Shown here piece by piece: positions 16,240-25,579 of a stretch of 64,000 nt of DNA (position 1 is the stretch's first letter; every line of letters starts with the position of its first letter). Made by a program: the position numbers and the translations under genes. Below the pieces are notes generated by a model. That model saw only the letters and a list, made by a program, of their open reading frames with translations. It searched no databases and was not told the DNA's origin. The stretch comes from DASRIA01 sp035650255 (GTDB lineage Bacteria; Actinomycetota; Thermoleophilia; Solirubrobacterales; JBBDJG01), in NCBI GenBank assembly GCA_035650255.1, contig DASRIA010000045.1:1-64000 (forward strand), in the 5' to 3' direction.

Positions 16240-17178
16240 CTACTTGGTGCACTCGACCACGACCTCGGGCTTCAGCACCCACTTGGCGTAGATGCCGACG
16301 CCCTCCTGCTTGAGGACGGTCTTGGTCACGAGGCGGCAGCCCGGAGGCGCGGCCGCCGGGGGCGGCGCCGTCACGGGCGCGCCGCACCTGCGCTTCATCT
16401 TGCGCAGGGCGCGCTTGCGCTGGGCGCGCAGGCGGCGCAGCCGCTTCGCGCCGGCGCCCCGCCGCTTGGCCGCCCGGATCCTGCGCTGCAGGCGGTTCGC
16501 CTTGCGCGTCGCCTGCGTACAGGCGCGGCTCGGACCGCTCGTGACCGGCCCGCCGGCAACCTGCACCGACCCCGGCCCGGCCTCGTCGGAGTAGTTGAGC
16601 AGCGTGCCGACGCCGTTGTAGGACTTGTAGAGCGAGACGACCCGGACCCGCACGGTCGCGGGCCGCGGAATCCCGAGGTCGGTCAGCCGCAGCGTCCAGT
16701 GCGCGCCGCCGGCGTCCTCGCCCGCGGCGGGCTTTGCCCCGGCTGCGAACCTGCCGTTGGCGGCATCCCAGCGGCTGCTCTCCCAGAACGTCTGGCCCTG
16801 CCGCGGTATCGCGGTCACCTTGGCGTCGGCGCCGCCGTCCGCCACGCTGCCGCCCGCGGCGCTGAAGTCGAGGTACCACGTCACGTTCATGTCGGCCGGC
16901 ACGCACGTCTGGAAGGGGAACGTTCCGACGGTGTACGCGCAGCCGCCCCAGTAGGCCGGCGGCCGCGGCACGATGCGCGTGTCGAGGGCGATCGAGTCGT
17001 CGTCGCCCACGTTGATCGTCGTCGCGCCCAGATCCGGCGCGTAATAGGTGGAGTCGCCGATCGGGTCGTCGAACGAGGCGCTCGCAGCGGCGCCCGCCCC
17101 CGAGGGGAGCACGAGGCAGGCGATCGCAATCGCCAGTATCGCTGCCGTGCGGATGATGGACAGATCCCTCTCGCCCAC
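16240..17178 (-). CDS. secreted protein with basic C-terminal region, function unknown
   Basis: A 312-residue protein from GTG 17178. Signal peptide IRTAAILAIAIACLVLPSGA, then a beta-rich domain (ASFDDPIGDSTYYAPDLGAT, LDTRIVPRPPAYWGGCAYT, TFPFQTCVPADMNVTWYLD) with two Cys. Residues ~215-275 form a very basic helix (RACTQATRKANRLQRRIRAA, then further R/K repeats), and the last ~30 residues form a small two-Cys tail. The pattern of a soluble N-terminal domain plus K/R-rich helical linker recurs in Thermoleophilia secreted proteins. An upstream start at 17274 would extend into the promoter of the divergent esterase and is less likely. I do not recognise the family. Confidence 0.6.
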   Translation of the reverse strand: MGERDLSIIRTAAILAIAIACLVLPSGAGAAASASFDDPIGDSTYYAPDLGATTINVGDDDSIALDTRIVPRPPAYWGGCAYTVGTFPFQTCVPADMNVTWYLDFSAAGGSVADGGADAKVTAIPRQGQTFWESSRWDAANGRFAAGAKPAAGEDAGGAHWTLRLTDLGIPRPATVRVRVVSLYKSYNGVGTLLNYSDEAGPGSVQVAGGPVTSGPSRACTQATRKANRLQRRIRAAKRRGAGAKRLRRLRAQRKRALRKMKRRCGAPVTAPPPAAAPPGCRLVTKTVLKQEGVGIYAKWVLKPEVVVECTK

Positions 17179-17276
17179 GTCATTTCGACCATACGTGCTC
17201 CGAGCTGTCGCGCGCAACTCCCGAATACACGAGGCTTGACCCGCCGGTCCCGCGCGAATAGCCTCGCCCCTCACGG

Positions 17277-18920
17277 ATGCGCCGCCCGAAGCTTCTCATC
17301 GTCACGCTTGCCTGCCTCGCCTTGGCGGCGCTGCTGCCCGCAACCGCGGCGGCGACTGGGCGTGGCACCGTGCGGACCGACAAGGGACCGGTGCGGGGCG
17401 TCGAGTCCCCCGCTCTGAACAAGTACCTGGGGATCCCGTATGCCGCGCCCCCGGTGGGAGACCTGCGGTGGCGGCCGCCGGGGCCTCCCGCGCGCTGGCA
17501 CCAACCCCTCGACGCCACCGGTTTCGCGAACCACTGCCCGCAGACCGCGTCTCCGTTCGGATTCCCGTCGACCACCGAGGACTGCCTCTATCTCAATGTC
17601 TTCACTCCCGGCGGGCATCAGCGGTCGCGCGACGACCGGAGCGGTCGGCACCACAAGAACCGGCACAAGCGGCACCGGCGCGACGACCGCGAGCGCCCCG
17701 TGATGGTGTGGTTCCACGGTGGAGGCCTGACCGTCGGGGAGAGCGACGACTACGACCCCGATCGCCTGGTGGCCCAGGGAGTGGTGGTCGTGACGGTCAA
17801 CTACCGGCTCGGGTATCTCGGCTTTCTCGCGCACCCGGCACTGAGCGCCGAGTCCGGCCGCGGGTCCGGCAACTACGGCCTGATGGACCAGCAGGCCGCG
17901 CTGCGCTGGGTGCAGCGCAACATCGAGCGCTTCGGAGGCGACGATGACGACGTCACGATCTTCGGCCAGTCCGCCGGCGGCCTGAGCGTGCACTCCCAGC
18001 TCGCCTCTCCCACGGCCCGGGGGCTGTTCGACGGGGCAATCGCGCAGAGCGGCGCGTATGCGGAGTCGTTGCCGAGCCTCGCGGAGGCGGAGACCCGCGG
18101 CACGACCGCGGCAAACGACCTCGGCTGCCCCGACCAGTCGGCGGCGTGCCTGCGCGCAGCTGCGGTGGAGACCATCCTGGCCGTGCAGCCGGAGGAACCG
18201 GGCGCGGTGCTCCCCACCGTCGACGGCAACCTCCTCACGAGGGACATCCGCACCGCCTTCGAGACGGGCAACTTCAATCGCGTGCCCGTGATCGAGGGCT
18301 CGACGCACGACGAGTTCACGATCTTCGAGGTCCTCGCCGTGGAGTCACTGGTGGGCCCGGTCACGGAAGGCCTCTATCCACTGGTGGTCCAGATCCTGGA
18401 CGGGACGCTGGGCCTCCCGCCCACGGCAGACGAGATCCTGGCGCAGTACCCGCTGAGCGAATTCCCCAGCCCGGGGCTGGCGATCAGCGCGATCGGCACC
18501 GATGCGATCTTCGCCTGCCCTGCGCGCCGGACGGCGCAGGCCCTGTCGCAACACGTTCGCACCTACATGTACGAGCTCGACGACCCGAACGTGCCGCAGA
18601 TCTTCATCCTGCCGCCCGCCAGCATCCCCTACGGGAGCTACCACGCGGCAGACCTGACGTTCCTGTTCGACTCCGCGCTGCGCGGCGGCCACGCGCCGTT
18701 CACGCCGGAGCAGGAGGCCCTGGCCGCCACGATGGTGCGCTACTGGACGCAGTTCGCCAAGGTGGGCACGCCGAACCGGTTCAGGGTGCCTTTCTGGCCG
18801 CAGTACACGCCGGCGCGGGACGCGCACATGTCGCTCGAGCCTCCCACCCCCGTGGCCCAGACGGACTTCGCCGCCGAGCACAAGTGCGGCTTCTGGGACT
18901 CGTTCGCACCCGCGCTCTGA
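17277..18920 (+). CDS. secreted type-B carboxylesterase
   Basis: A 547-residue esterase/lipase of the carboxylesterase B family. Signal peptide LLIVTLACLALAALLPATAAA. GIPYAAPPVGDLRW and EDCLYLNVFTP are the standard early motifs, HGGG (~147-150) gives the oxyanion hole and Ser232 in FGQSAGG is the nucleophile. The acidic member is probably in GSTHDEFTIF (~345) and the His in GSYHAADLTFLF (~455). An Arg/His-rich insert of about 28 residues (HQRSRDDRSGRHHKN onward, ~113-140) between the EDCLYLNV motif and the oxyanion strand is unusual. Substrate is unknown. ATG 17277 has no clear Shine-Dalgarno. Confidence 0.92.
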   Translation: MRRPKLLIVTLACLALAALLPATAAATGRGTVRTDKGPVRGVESPALNKYLGIPYAAPPVGDLRWRPPGPPARWHQPLDATGFANHCPQTASPFGFPSTTEDCLYLNVFTPGGHQRSRDDRSGRHHKNRHKRHRRDDRERPVMVWFHGGGLTVGESDDYDPDRLVAQGVVVVTVNYRLGYLGFLAHPALSAESGRGSGNYGLMDQQAALRWVQRNIERFGGDDDDVTIFGQSAGGLSVHSQLASPTARGLFDGAIAQSGAYAESLPSLAEAETRGTTAANDLGCPDQSAACLRAAAVETILAVQPEEPGAVLPTVDGNLLTRDIRTAFETGNFNRVPVIEGSTHDEFTIFEVLAVESLVGPVTEGLYPLVVQILDGTLGLPPTADEILAQYPLSEFPSPGLAISAIGTDAIFACPARRTAQALSQHVRTYMYELDDPNVPQIFILPPASIPYGSYHAADLTFLFDSALRGGHAPFTPEQEALAATMVRYWTQFAKVGTPNRFRVPFWPQYTPARDAHMSLEPPTPVAQTDFAAEHKCGFWDSFAPAL

Positions 18921-19035
18921 CAGCGACCCTCGGCGAATTGGGTGCCCTATGCGGTCCCTGATCGCCAAAGTTCAAATCGCGGCGCTGGAGCCGCGACCGC
19001 CGCACTGAATTGTCATCTTGGCGGCGCGGCCGCGG

Positions 19036-19992
19036 TCAGGTCGCAGCCGGGCCCGCCGGCCCGTTCCCCACGCTCGAGCCGAGCTTGTCGATCGCCTGCA
19101 CGACCTCGTTGGGAATGATCCAGAGCTTCGAGGACTCCCCGGCGGCGATCTTCGGCAGCTGCTGCAGGTACTGATACGTGAGCAGCTCGCGGTCCGGGTT
19201 GCCCTCGTGGATCGCGCCGAACACCGTCGTGATCGCCTGCGCCTCACCGGCGGCGCGCAGCACCTGCGCCTCCTTCTGTCCCTCCGCCTCGAGGATGGTG
19301 GCCTGGCGCAGCCCCTCGGCGCGCAGGATCGCGGCGCGCTGCTCACCCTCCGCGGTGAGGATCTCGGCCTGCTTGGTGCCCTCCGCCGTGAGCACCGTCG
19401 CACGCTTGTCGCGCTCCGCCCGCATCTGCTTCTCCATCGCCTCGGTGATGGTGGGCGGCGGGTCGATGCCCTTCAGCTCGACCCGGTTGACACGGATGCC
19501 CCAGCGCGCGGTGGCCTCGTCGAGGACCGTGCGCAGCTGGGTGTTGATCGTGTCGCGGCTGGTGAGCGCCTCCTCCAGGTCGATCCCACCGACGATGTTG
19601 CGCAGCGTCGTGAGCGTGAGCTGCTCGATCGCCTGGATCGGGTTTGCGACCTCGTAGGTCACGTCCTTGGGATTGATCACCGTGTAATAGAGGACGGTGT
19701 CGATCTGCACGTTCAGGTTGTCCTCGGTGATCACGGCCTGCGGCTGGAAGGAGACGACCTGCTCGCGCAGGTCGATCAGCGGCTTCACCCGATCGATGAA
19801 CGGGATGATCAGGGCAAGGCCGGGCTCGAGCTGGCGGTGGTAGCGGCCTAGGCGCTCCACGATGCCCGCGCGCGCCTGGGGAATGATCCGCACCGCGCGG
19901 ACCAGCAGGATCAGCGCGACGACCGCAAGCGCGATCAGCACGATCAGGCCGGCGGACGGGTCCCATGCTGCGAGTGGTGCGAGCTGCGGCAT
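19036..19992 (-). CDS. SPFH/band-7 (QmcA/stomatin-like) membrane protein
   Basis: A 318-residue protein. One N-terminal transmembrane helix (LIVLIALAVVALILLVRAV) is followed by the SPFH domain (RIIPQARAGIVERLGRYHR, LIDLREQVVSFQPQAVITEDN, DTVLYYTVINPKDVTYEV). A long Ala/Glu-rich coiled coil comes next (TKQAEILTAEGEQRAAILRA, then AILRAEGLRQATILEAEG), then a YQYLQQLPKIAAGESSKLWIIP end. These scaffold proteins oligomerise in membrane microdomains. The ATG follows directly on the stop of the NfeD gene with GGGGGAG upstream. NfeD-SPFH pairing is the classical arrangement and implies the two form a complex. Confidence 0.95.
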   Translation of the reverse strand: MPQLAPLAAWDPSAGLIVLIALAVVALILLVRAVRIIPQARAGIVERLGRYHRQLEPGLALIIPFIDRVKPLIDLREQVVSFQPQAVITEDNLNVQIDTVLYYTVINPKDVTYEVANPIQAIEQLTLTTLRNIVGGIDLEEALTSRDTINTQLRTVLDEATARWGIRVNRVELKGIDPPPTITEAMEKQMRAERDKRATVLTAEGTKQAEILTAEGEQRAAILRAEGLRQATILEAEGQKEAQVLRAAGEAQAITTVFGAIHEGNPDRELLTYQYLQQLPKIAAGESSKLWIIPNEVVQAIDKLGSSVGNGPAGPAAT

Positions 19993-20427
19993 CTACTCCC
20001 CCTTCGAAACGTTCAGGACCGTGCGGTGGACCGACTCGACGATCACGCGATCGCCCGGCTCGAACACGTCCTGCGGATTCACGGGACGCGCGCTCCAAAC
20101 GTCGCCGCCCACCTTGACCTGGCCGCTGTCCCGGTCCACCTGCTGCATGACCAGCGCCTCCTCGCCCAGCAGCGCGGGCGCGTTGGTGCGGAACTCCGGC
20201 GGCTGCGCAACGAGGTGCCGCTTGGCGATCGGCCGCGCGAACACGAGCGACAGCAGCGTGAAGACGATGAAGGACGCGATCTGCACCTCGGAGCTGGCGT
20301 CGAACGCGGCCACGATGCCGGCACCGAAGGCGGCCAGTCCGATCGGGCCGAGGACGGCCGCCGTGACGAGCAGCTCGCCGGCCATCAGCGCCGCCCCGAC
20401 GATGAACCAGACCGCCCAGTCAGGCAT
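19993..20427 (-). CDS. NfeD-family membrane protein
   Basis: A 144-residue short NfeD. Two or three transmembrane helices (WAVWFIVGAALMAGELLV, AVLGPIGLAAFGAGIVAAF, ASFIVFTLLSLVFARPIA) are followed by a C-terminal OB-fold NfeD domain (ALLGEEALVMQQVDRDSGQV, GGDVWSARPV, FEPGDRVIVESV). This form lacks the ClpP-like protease domain of long NfeD. It partners the SPFH protein encoded immediately downstream, in membrane-domain organisation. Start ATG 20427 was chosen over an upstream GTG-less extension because a -10 (TATCGT) lies 6 nt before it. Confidence 0.92.
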   Translation of the reverse strand: MPDWAVWFIVGAALMAGELLVTAAVLGPIGLAAFGAGIVAAFDASSEVQIASFIVFTLLSLVFARPIAKRHLVAQPPEFRTNAPALLGEEALVMQQVDRDSGQVKVGGDVWSARPVNPQDVFEPGDRVIVESVHRTVLNVSKGE

Positions 20428-20433
20428 GTCCGC

Positions 20434-20439
20434 ACGATA
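20434..20439 (-). promoter_or_regulatory. -10 element TATCGT of leaderless promoter
   Basis: Read on the minus strand, TATCGT ends 6 nt before the ATG of the NfeD gene. Confidence 0.5.
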
Positions 20440-20591
20440 TGCGAGCGGGCGGACACCCGTTCGCGGCGGCGGTGGAAATTCGTCGCGCGCGAACCGCGGG
20501 TCGCAGCTACATTGGCTTCCAAGCTTCGCTAGCTGATGGATTCGCGGCGTGCGCCCCCGCACGCGGCATCAAAAGGCCAAGGAGGGCCCAC

Positions 20592-23500
20592 ATGTTCAAC
20601 CGGGAGATCCTCTCTCTTCGCAACGCATTCTTTGCCGTTCTGGCATGTCTGGCCGTGCTCGTCACGCCGGGCGTCGCGGGTGCGGTGGTCCTGCCTGCCG
20701 GCTTCCAGCAGACGACCGTGATGAGCGGCCTCGAGTACCCGATGGACATCGAGGTGGCTCCCAACGGGCGTGTGTTCGTTGCCGAGAAGAGCGGGATCGT
20801 GAAGACGTTCACGAGTCTCTCGGACACGACTCCGACGATCGCGGCAGACCTGCGCACGCAGGTGCACAACTTCTCCGCGCGCGGTCTGACGTCGGTCGTC
20901 GCGGATCCGAACTACCCGACGCAGCCGTACATCTACGTCTACTACACCCTTGACGCCAAGATCGGCGGCACCCCGCCTCTGTACGGCGACGTCGACGGAA
21001 CGTGGGACAGCTGCGACAAGGCGAACCTCGGCCTGGCCGAGAACTGCGTCGTCGGCGGCCGCATCTCGCGCATCCGCCTCGGCAACGGAGCCGGGTTCCG
21101 CAGCGAGCAGGTGCTGGTCGAGGACTGGTGCCAGCAGTACCCGGTGCACAGCGGCGGCGGCCTCAGCTTCGGCGCCGACGGCTACCTCTACTTCACCGGC
21201 GGCGACGGTTCGACCGCGTCCTTCTGGGACTACGGCCAGACCGGCACGCCGCCCAACCCGTGCGGTGACCCGCCCGGCGGGATCGGCTCGCTGATGACGA
21301 CGCCGACGTCCGAGGGCGGCCGGCTGCGCGTGCAGGACCTCCGCACCGCCGGTGACCCGACGGGGCTCGACGGCACGCTGATCCGGATCGACCCGCGCAC
21401 CGGCGCGGGCGCCCCGGGCAACCCGCTGGCCGGCAGCGGCGACGAGAACGAGCGCCGCATCCTCGCGTACGGAATGCGCGACCCGGTCCGGCTCGCCGTG
21501 CGACCCGGCACCAACGACGTCTGGGTCGGCGACCGCGGCGGCGGGTACTTCGAGGAGTTCGACCGCGTCCCCGACCTGAGCCGCGTGCGCAACTTCGGCT
21601 GGCCGTGCTACGAGGGCGCGATGGACGTGAACGGCGATCCGTACACGCGGATCCGCCCGCGCAGCGTCGAGGAAGGCGCGCAGATCTGCCTCGATCTCTA
21701 CGCACTCGGCAACGCGACGGACCCGGCGTACTGGTCGTACGACCACGAGCTGAACGTCGTCTCCGACGAGCCGTGCGCCAAGAACGCCGAGGGCGGCCCG
21801 CTGGGCGCGCTGCTGTCCGGCATGCACTTCTACCCGGCCGTGGGCGGCAACTTCCCGGCTCCGTACCGCAAGGCGCTGTTCTTCGGTGACCGGATCAGGG
21901 ACTGCATCTTCGCCCTGCTGCCGGGCTCCGACGGACTGCCCGAGCGCGGCAACGTGATGCTCTTCGCATCGGACGCATTCCACGCGATCGACCTCGAGGT
22001 CACCTCGACGGGCGACCTCCTGTACGTCGACCAGGAGCTGGACTCGATCCATCGGATCCGGTACGTCGGCAACCCGGCCAACAGGGCACCGACCGCGGTC
22101 GCCGCGGCGGACAGGGTCTCCGGCCCCGCGCCGCTGACCGTGCGCCTGGACGGCACGAAGTCGACCGACCCGGACCTGCGCGACGCATTCAGCTACGCAT
22201 GGGACCTGGACGGCGACGGCCAGTACGACGACTCGAGCAACGCCAAGCCCAAGCTCACGCTGCGGCGCCCCGGCACGGCCACCGTGTCCGTGCGGGTCAC
22301 CGACACGGGCGGCCTGTCCAGCACCAACTCGCTGGGCATCGAGATCACCGAGCCGGCCACGACGCTGACGTTCACCAGCACGGAGGACGCCCGCGTCGAG
22401 AAGAACCACTTGAACACCAACTACGCGCTCGAGGACAGGCTCCGCACGGCCGGCTCCACGGCGCCGAACATGGAGAGCTGGCTGCGGTTCCAGGTCTCCG
22501 GGATCCCCGCCGAGGGTGAGATCCGCAGCGCCAAGCTGCGCATGACGGCTTCGTCCACGGGCGGCACAGTGGACGGTCCGGGTGCCCACGGTGTGAGCGG
22601 TGACTGGACCGAGGCCGGGATCACGTGGGCCAACAAGCCGGCGACCGACGCCGAGCCTGCATCCGACAGCGGCGCGATCGCCACGAACGCCAAGGTCGAG
22701 TGGGACGTCACGTCGCTCGTCAAGGGCAACGGTCCGGCCGACATCGCGCTCATCTCGACGTCCACGGACGCCGCGGAGTTCCTCTCCAAGGAGGCCTCGA
22801 AGCCGGAGAAGTTCCCGGTGCTGGAGGTCACGTTCGGCCACCCGTACGACGACACGGCGCCGACCGTCCCGACGGACCTCGTCGCCGAGGCGGCCGGCTC
22901 GAACGTCACCCTCGGGTGGACGGCCGCGACCGACAACATCGGTGTCACCAACTACGAGATCTACCGCGACGGCGACCTGCTCGCCACGACCGGCAACGTC
23001 ACGAGCTACACGGACACGACCGGTCTCAGCGGGGCTACTTACCAGTACATCGTCAAGGCGCTCGACAAGAACGAGAACCGCTCCGACGCGAGCAACTCGG
23101 CCTCGGTCACGATGCCCGACACGCAGCGCCCGACCGAGCCCGAGAACCTGACCGCCGTAGCCAGCGGCGACCAGATTGCGCTCACGTGGGACGAGGCCAG
23201 CGACAACGTCGCTGTCACGGGTTACCGCATCTACCGCGGGGACACGGCCATCGCCAGCGTCGACGGCGCGACGACCACGTCGTACACCGCCACGGGCCTC
23301 GAGGCCGGTCCGCACACCTTCACGGTGCGCGCGATCGACGCCGCGGGCAACCTGTCGACGCCCAGCGCTCCGGCCACGGCGAGCGTGCCCGACTACGTCA
23401 AGCCGTCGGCACCGAGCGACCTGAGCGGCACTGTGGTGACCGCCCAGGTGGTCCTCACCTGGACCGGCTCCACGGACAACGTGGGCGTGACCGGCTACCG

Positions 23501-25487
23501 GATCTACCGGAACGGCACGCAGGTCGGCAGCGTCCTCGGGGAGATCACGGCCTTCACGCACACCAACCTGCAGTCCGGCAACTCGGACTACACGGTCCGT
23601 GCGGTCGACGCCGCGGGCAACCTGTCCGACCCGAGCAACACGGTCACGGTCAACGTGCCGGACGTCGAGAAGCCGACGGCGCCCTGGTACGTGTGGACCA
23701 ACCCGGGTGCGGGCCAGGTCGAGGTGCGCTGGTTCGGCGCGACCGACAACGTGGCCGTCGCCGGATACAAGATCTACCGCAACGGCACGGAGGTCGCCAC
23801 CGTGGGCAGCGAGGCCCGCGCCTACATCGACACGAACGTCGTGGGCACGCTGAGCTACACCGTGCGCGCGTTCGACGGCGCCGGCAACCTGTCCAACCCC
23901 AGCAACGCCTCGAGCGAGACGATCGCCGACACGCTCAAGCCGACCACCCCGAGCGAGCTGAACGCCACGGCGTCGCCCGGTCAGGTCGCGCTGAGCTGGA
24001 CCGGCTCCACGGACAACGTGGGCGTCACGGGCTACCGGATCTACCGGAACGGCACCCAGGTGGGCAGCGTGCTCGGCAACGTCACGACGTTCACGCACAC
24101 GGGCCTCACGGCCGGCACGTACAGCTACAGCGTGCGCGCGATCGACGCCGCGGGCAACCTGTCGGACGCGAGCACCGCCGCCACGGCGATCGTGCCCGAC
24201 AGCGTCAAGCCCACTGCGCCGACCAACCTCACGGCAACGCTGGGCACCGGCTCGGTGGTGCTGCGCTGGAACGCCTCGACCGACAACGTCGGCGTGACCG
24301 GCTACCGGATCTACCAGGGCACGACCCAGGTCGCCCAGGTGGCGGGCAACGTCCTCACCTACACGCACACGGGTGTGGCCGGTCCGCTGAGCTACACCGT
24401 GCGCGCGATCGACGCGGCCGGCAACGTGTCGGACCCGAGCAACACGCGGAACATCACGGCTCCGGACGGCATCAAGCCGACCGTGCCGGGCAGCCTCACG
24501 GCGACCGCGGGCACGGGCCAGGTGGCGCTCAGCTGGACTGCGTCGACCGACAACGCCGGCGTGACGGGCTACCGCATCTACCGCGCGGGCACCCAGGTGG
24601 GCAGCGTGAGCGGCACGACCCTCACGTACACCCACACCGGTGTCGCACCCGGCACGCACAGCTACACGGTGCGCGCGATCGACGCCGCGGGCAACCTGTC
24701 GGACCCGAGCAACACGGCGACCGTGACGCTGGCGGACACGCAGGCGCCCACCGCGCCCGCCAACCTCGCCGGCACGGCCGCCAGCTCGACCCGGGTGAAC
24801 CTCACGTGGAACGCCTCGACCGACAACGTCGGGGTCACGACCTACGAGGTCTACCGCAACGGGCTGCTGCTCGCCGGTCCCGGCAACGTCACCAGCTACG
24901 CGGACATGACGGCCGTCGCCTCGACCACGTACCAGTACACGGTGCACGCGGTCGACGCGGCCGGCAACCGCTCCGGCGCGAGCAACACGGTGAACGTGAC
25001 CACTCCGGGCACCGTGGTGACGCCGGGTAGCCAGACGTTCTCGGCGACGGCGGACGCGCGGGTCCAGGAGGCCAACCCGACCACGAACTACGGCACGGCG
25101 AACAGCCTCCGCACCGTCGCGGGCTCCACCCCGGACGTGGAGAGCTACCTGAAGTTCGACGTGTCCGGCATCACGGCGCCGATCAAGACCGCGGTGCTGC
25201 GGGTGACCCCCCTGGCGGTCAGCTGGGATGGGCCCGGGCTGCGGTCGGCCGCAAACAACTGGACGGAGACCGGCATCACGTGGAACACCCGTCCGACGCG
25301 CGGCACGACCGTCGTGGCCGACAAGGGCATCATGTGGCAGGCCGTCGACTACGACGTGAAGTCGCTGGTGACCGGCAATGGGACGTTCTCGTTCGCACTG
25401 CTGTCGACCTCGACCTACGCGACCGACCTCGGTTCGCGTGAGCACGCGACCGCGGCATCGCGCCCGCAGTTGATCGTCACGTACTAA
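20592..25487 (+). CDS. giant secreted sorbosone/glucose dehydrogenase-like protein with eight Fn3 repeats
   Basis: A 1631-residue protein. Signal peptide FFAVLACLAVLVTPGVAGA. Residues ~35-490 form a PQQ-type glucose/sorbosone dehydrogenase beta-propeller: GLEYPMDIEVAPNGRVFVAE, YPVHSGGGLSFGADGYLYF with the active-site His loop, YGMRDPVRLAVRPGTNDVWV and RNFGWPCYEG. A PKD-like domain follows (APTAVAAADRVSGPAPLTV), then a DNRLRE/CBM96-like beta-sandwich (TSTEDARVEKNHLNTNYALE). Eight Fn3 repeats of ~90 residues come next, each with D-N-V-G-V-T-G-Y-R-I-Y and D-A-A-G-N-x-S, and a second DNRLRE domain ends in SRPQLIVTY. AAGGAGG precedes ATG 20592. Likely a surface sugar oxidase or adhesin-like protein binding polysaccharide. 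Confidence 0.88.
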   Translation: MFNREILSLRNAFFAVLACLAVLVTPGVAGAVVLPAGFQQTTVMSGLEYPMDIEVAPNGRVFVAEKSGIVKTFTSLSDTTPTIAADLRTQVHNFSARGLTSVVADPNYPTQPYIYVYYTLDAKIGGTPPLYGDVDGTWDSCDKANLGLAENCVVGGRISRIRLGNGAGFRSEQVLVEDWCQQYPVHSGGGLSFGADGYLYFTGGDGSTASFWDYGQTGTPPNPCGDPPGGIGSLMTTPTSEGGRLRVQDLRTAGDPTGLDGTLIRIDPRTGAGAPGNPLAGSGDENERRILAYGMRDPVRLAVRPGTNDVWVGDRGGGYFEEFDRVPDLSRVRNFGWPCYEGAMDVNGDPYTRIRPRSVEEGAQICLDLYALGNATDPAYWSYDHELNVVSDEPCAKNAEGGPLGALLSGMHFYPAVGGNFPAPYRKALFFGDRIRDCIFALLPGSDGLPERGNVMLFASDAFHAIDLEVTSTGDLLYVDQELDSIHRIRYVGNPANRAPTAVAAADRVSGPAPLTVRLDGTKSTDPDLRDAFSYAWDLDGDGQYDDSSNAKPKLTLRRPGTATVSVRVTDTGGLSSTNSLGIEITEPATTLTFTSTEDARVEKNHLNTNYALEDRLRTAGSTAPNMESWLRFQVSGIPAEGEIRSAKLRMTASSTGGTVDGPGAHGVSGDWTEAGITWANKPATDAEPASDSGAIATNAKVEWDVTSLVKGNGPADIALISTSTDAAEFLSKEASKPEKFPVLEVTFGHPYDDTAPTVPTDLVAEAAGSNVTLGWTAATDNIGVTNYEIYRDGDLLATTGNVTSYTDTTGLSGATYQYIVKALDKNENRSDASNSASVTMPDTQRPTEPENLTAVASGDQIALTWDEASDNVAVTGYRIYRGDTAIASVDGATTTSYTATGLEAGPHTFTVRAIDAAGNLSTPSAPATASVPDYVKPSAPSDLSGTVVTAQVVLTWTGSTDNVGVTGYRIYRNGTQVGSVLGEITAFTHTNLQSGNSDYTVRAVDAAGNLSDPSNTVTVNVPDVEKPTAPWYVWTNPGAGQVEVRWFGATDNVAVAGYKIYRNGTEVATVGSEARAYIDTNVVGTLSYTVRAFDGAGNLSNPSNASSETIADTLKPTTPSELNATASPGQVALSWTGSTDNVGVTGYRIYRNGTQVGSVLGNVTTFTHTGLTAGTYSYSVRAIDAAGNLSDASTAATAIVPDSVKPTAPTNLTATLGTGSVVLRWNASTDNVGVTGYRIYQGTTQVAQVAGNVLTYTHTGVAGPLSYTVRAIDAAGNVSDPSNTRNITAPDGIKPTVPGSLTATAGTGQVALSWTASTDNAGVTGYRIYRAGTQVGSVSGTTLTYTHTGVAPGTHSYTVRAIDAAGNLSDPSNTATVTLADTQAPTAPANLAGTAASSTRVNLTWNASTDNVGVTTYEVYRNGLLLAGPGNVTSYADMTAVASTTYQYTVHAVDAAGNRSGASNTVNVTTPGTVVTPGSQTFSATADARVQEANPTTNYGTANSLRTVAGSTPDVESYLKFDVSGITAPIKTAVLRVTPLAVSWDGPGLRSAANNWTETGITWNTRPTRGTTVVADKGIMWQAVDYDVKSLVTGNGTFSFALLSTSTYATDLGSREHATAASRPQLIVTY

Positions 25488-25506
25488 GCAGCAAAGGAGA
25501 ACAGGG

Positions 25507-25530
25507 TGGGGCGCGCACTGGCGTGCCCCA
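25507..25530. other. hairpin after the giant gene
   Basis: A 10-bp stem (TGGGGCGCGC / GCGTGCCCCA with one G-U) and the loop ACTG, starting 20 nt after the stop at 25487. There is no T tract, so it could be an RNA-stabilising 3' hairpin or weak terminator rather than a standard intrinsic terminator. Confidence 0.45.
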
Positions 25531-25579
25531 TGAGGAGAACGCGGGAGGCCAGCCCCGCGGCGAGCAGGGGGAGGACCCT

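Noticed and set aside
18920..19000. GTTCAAATC near 18969, resembling a tRNA T-loop, plus a small CGCGGC/GCCGCG hairpin
   Set aside because: The flanking bases cannot form the 5-bp T-stem or an acceptor stem, and no anticodon or D-arm is present, so no tRNA was called.
22860..25020. Regular ~270-bp repeats that could suggest a CRISPR or satellite array
   Set aside because: The period matches Fn3 domains of one coding frame. There are no short identical repeats with variable spacers.
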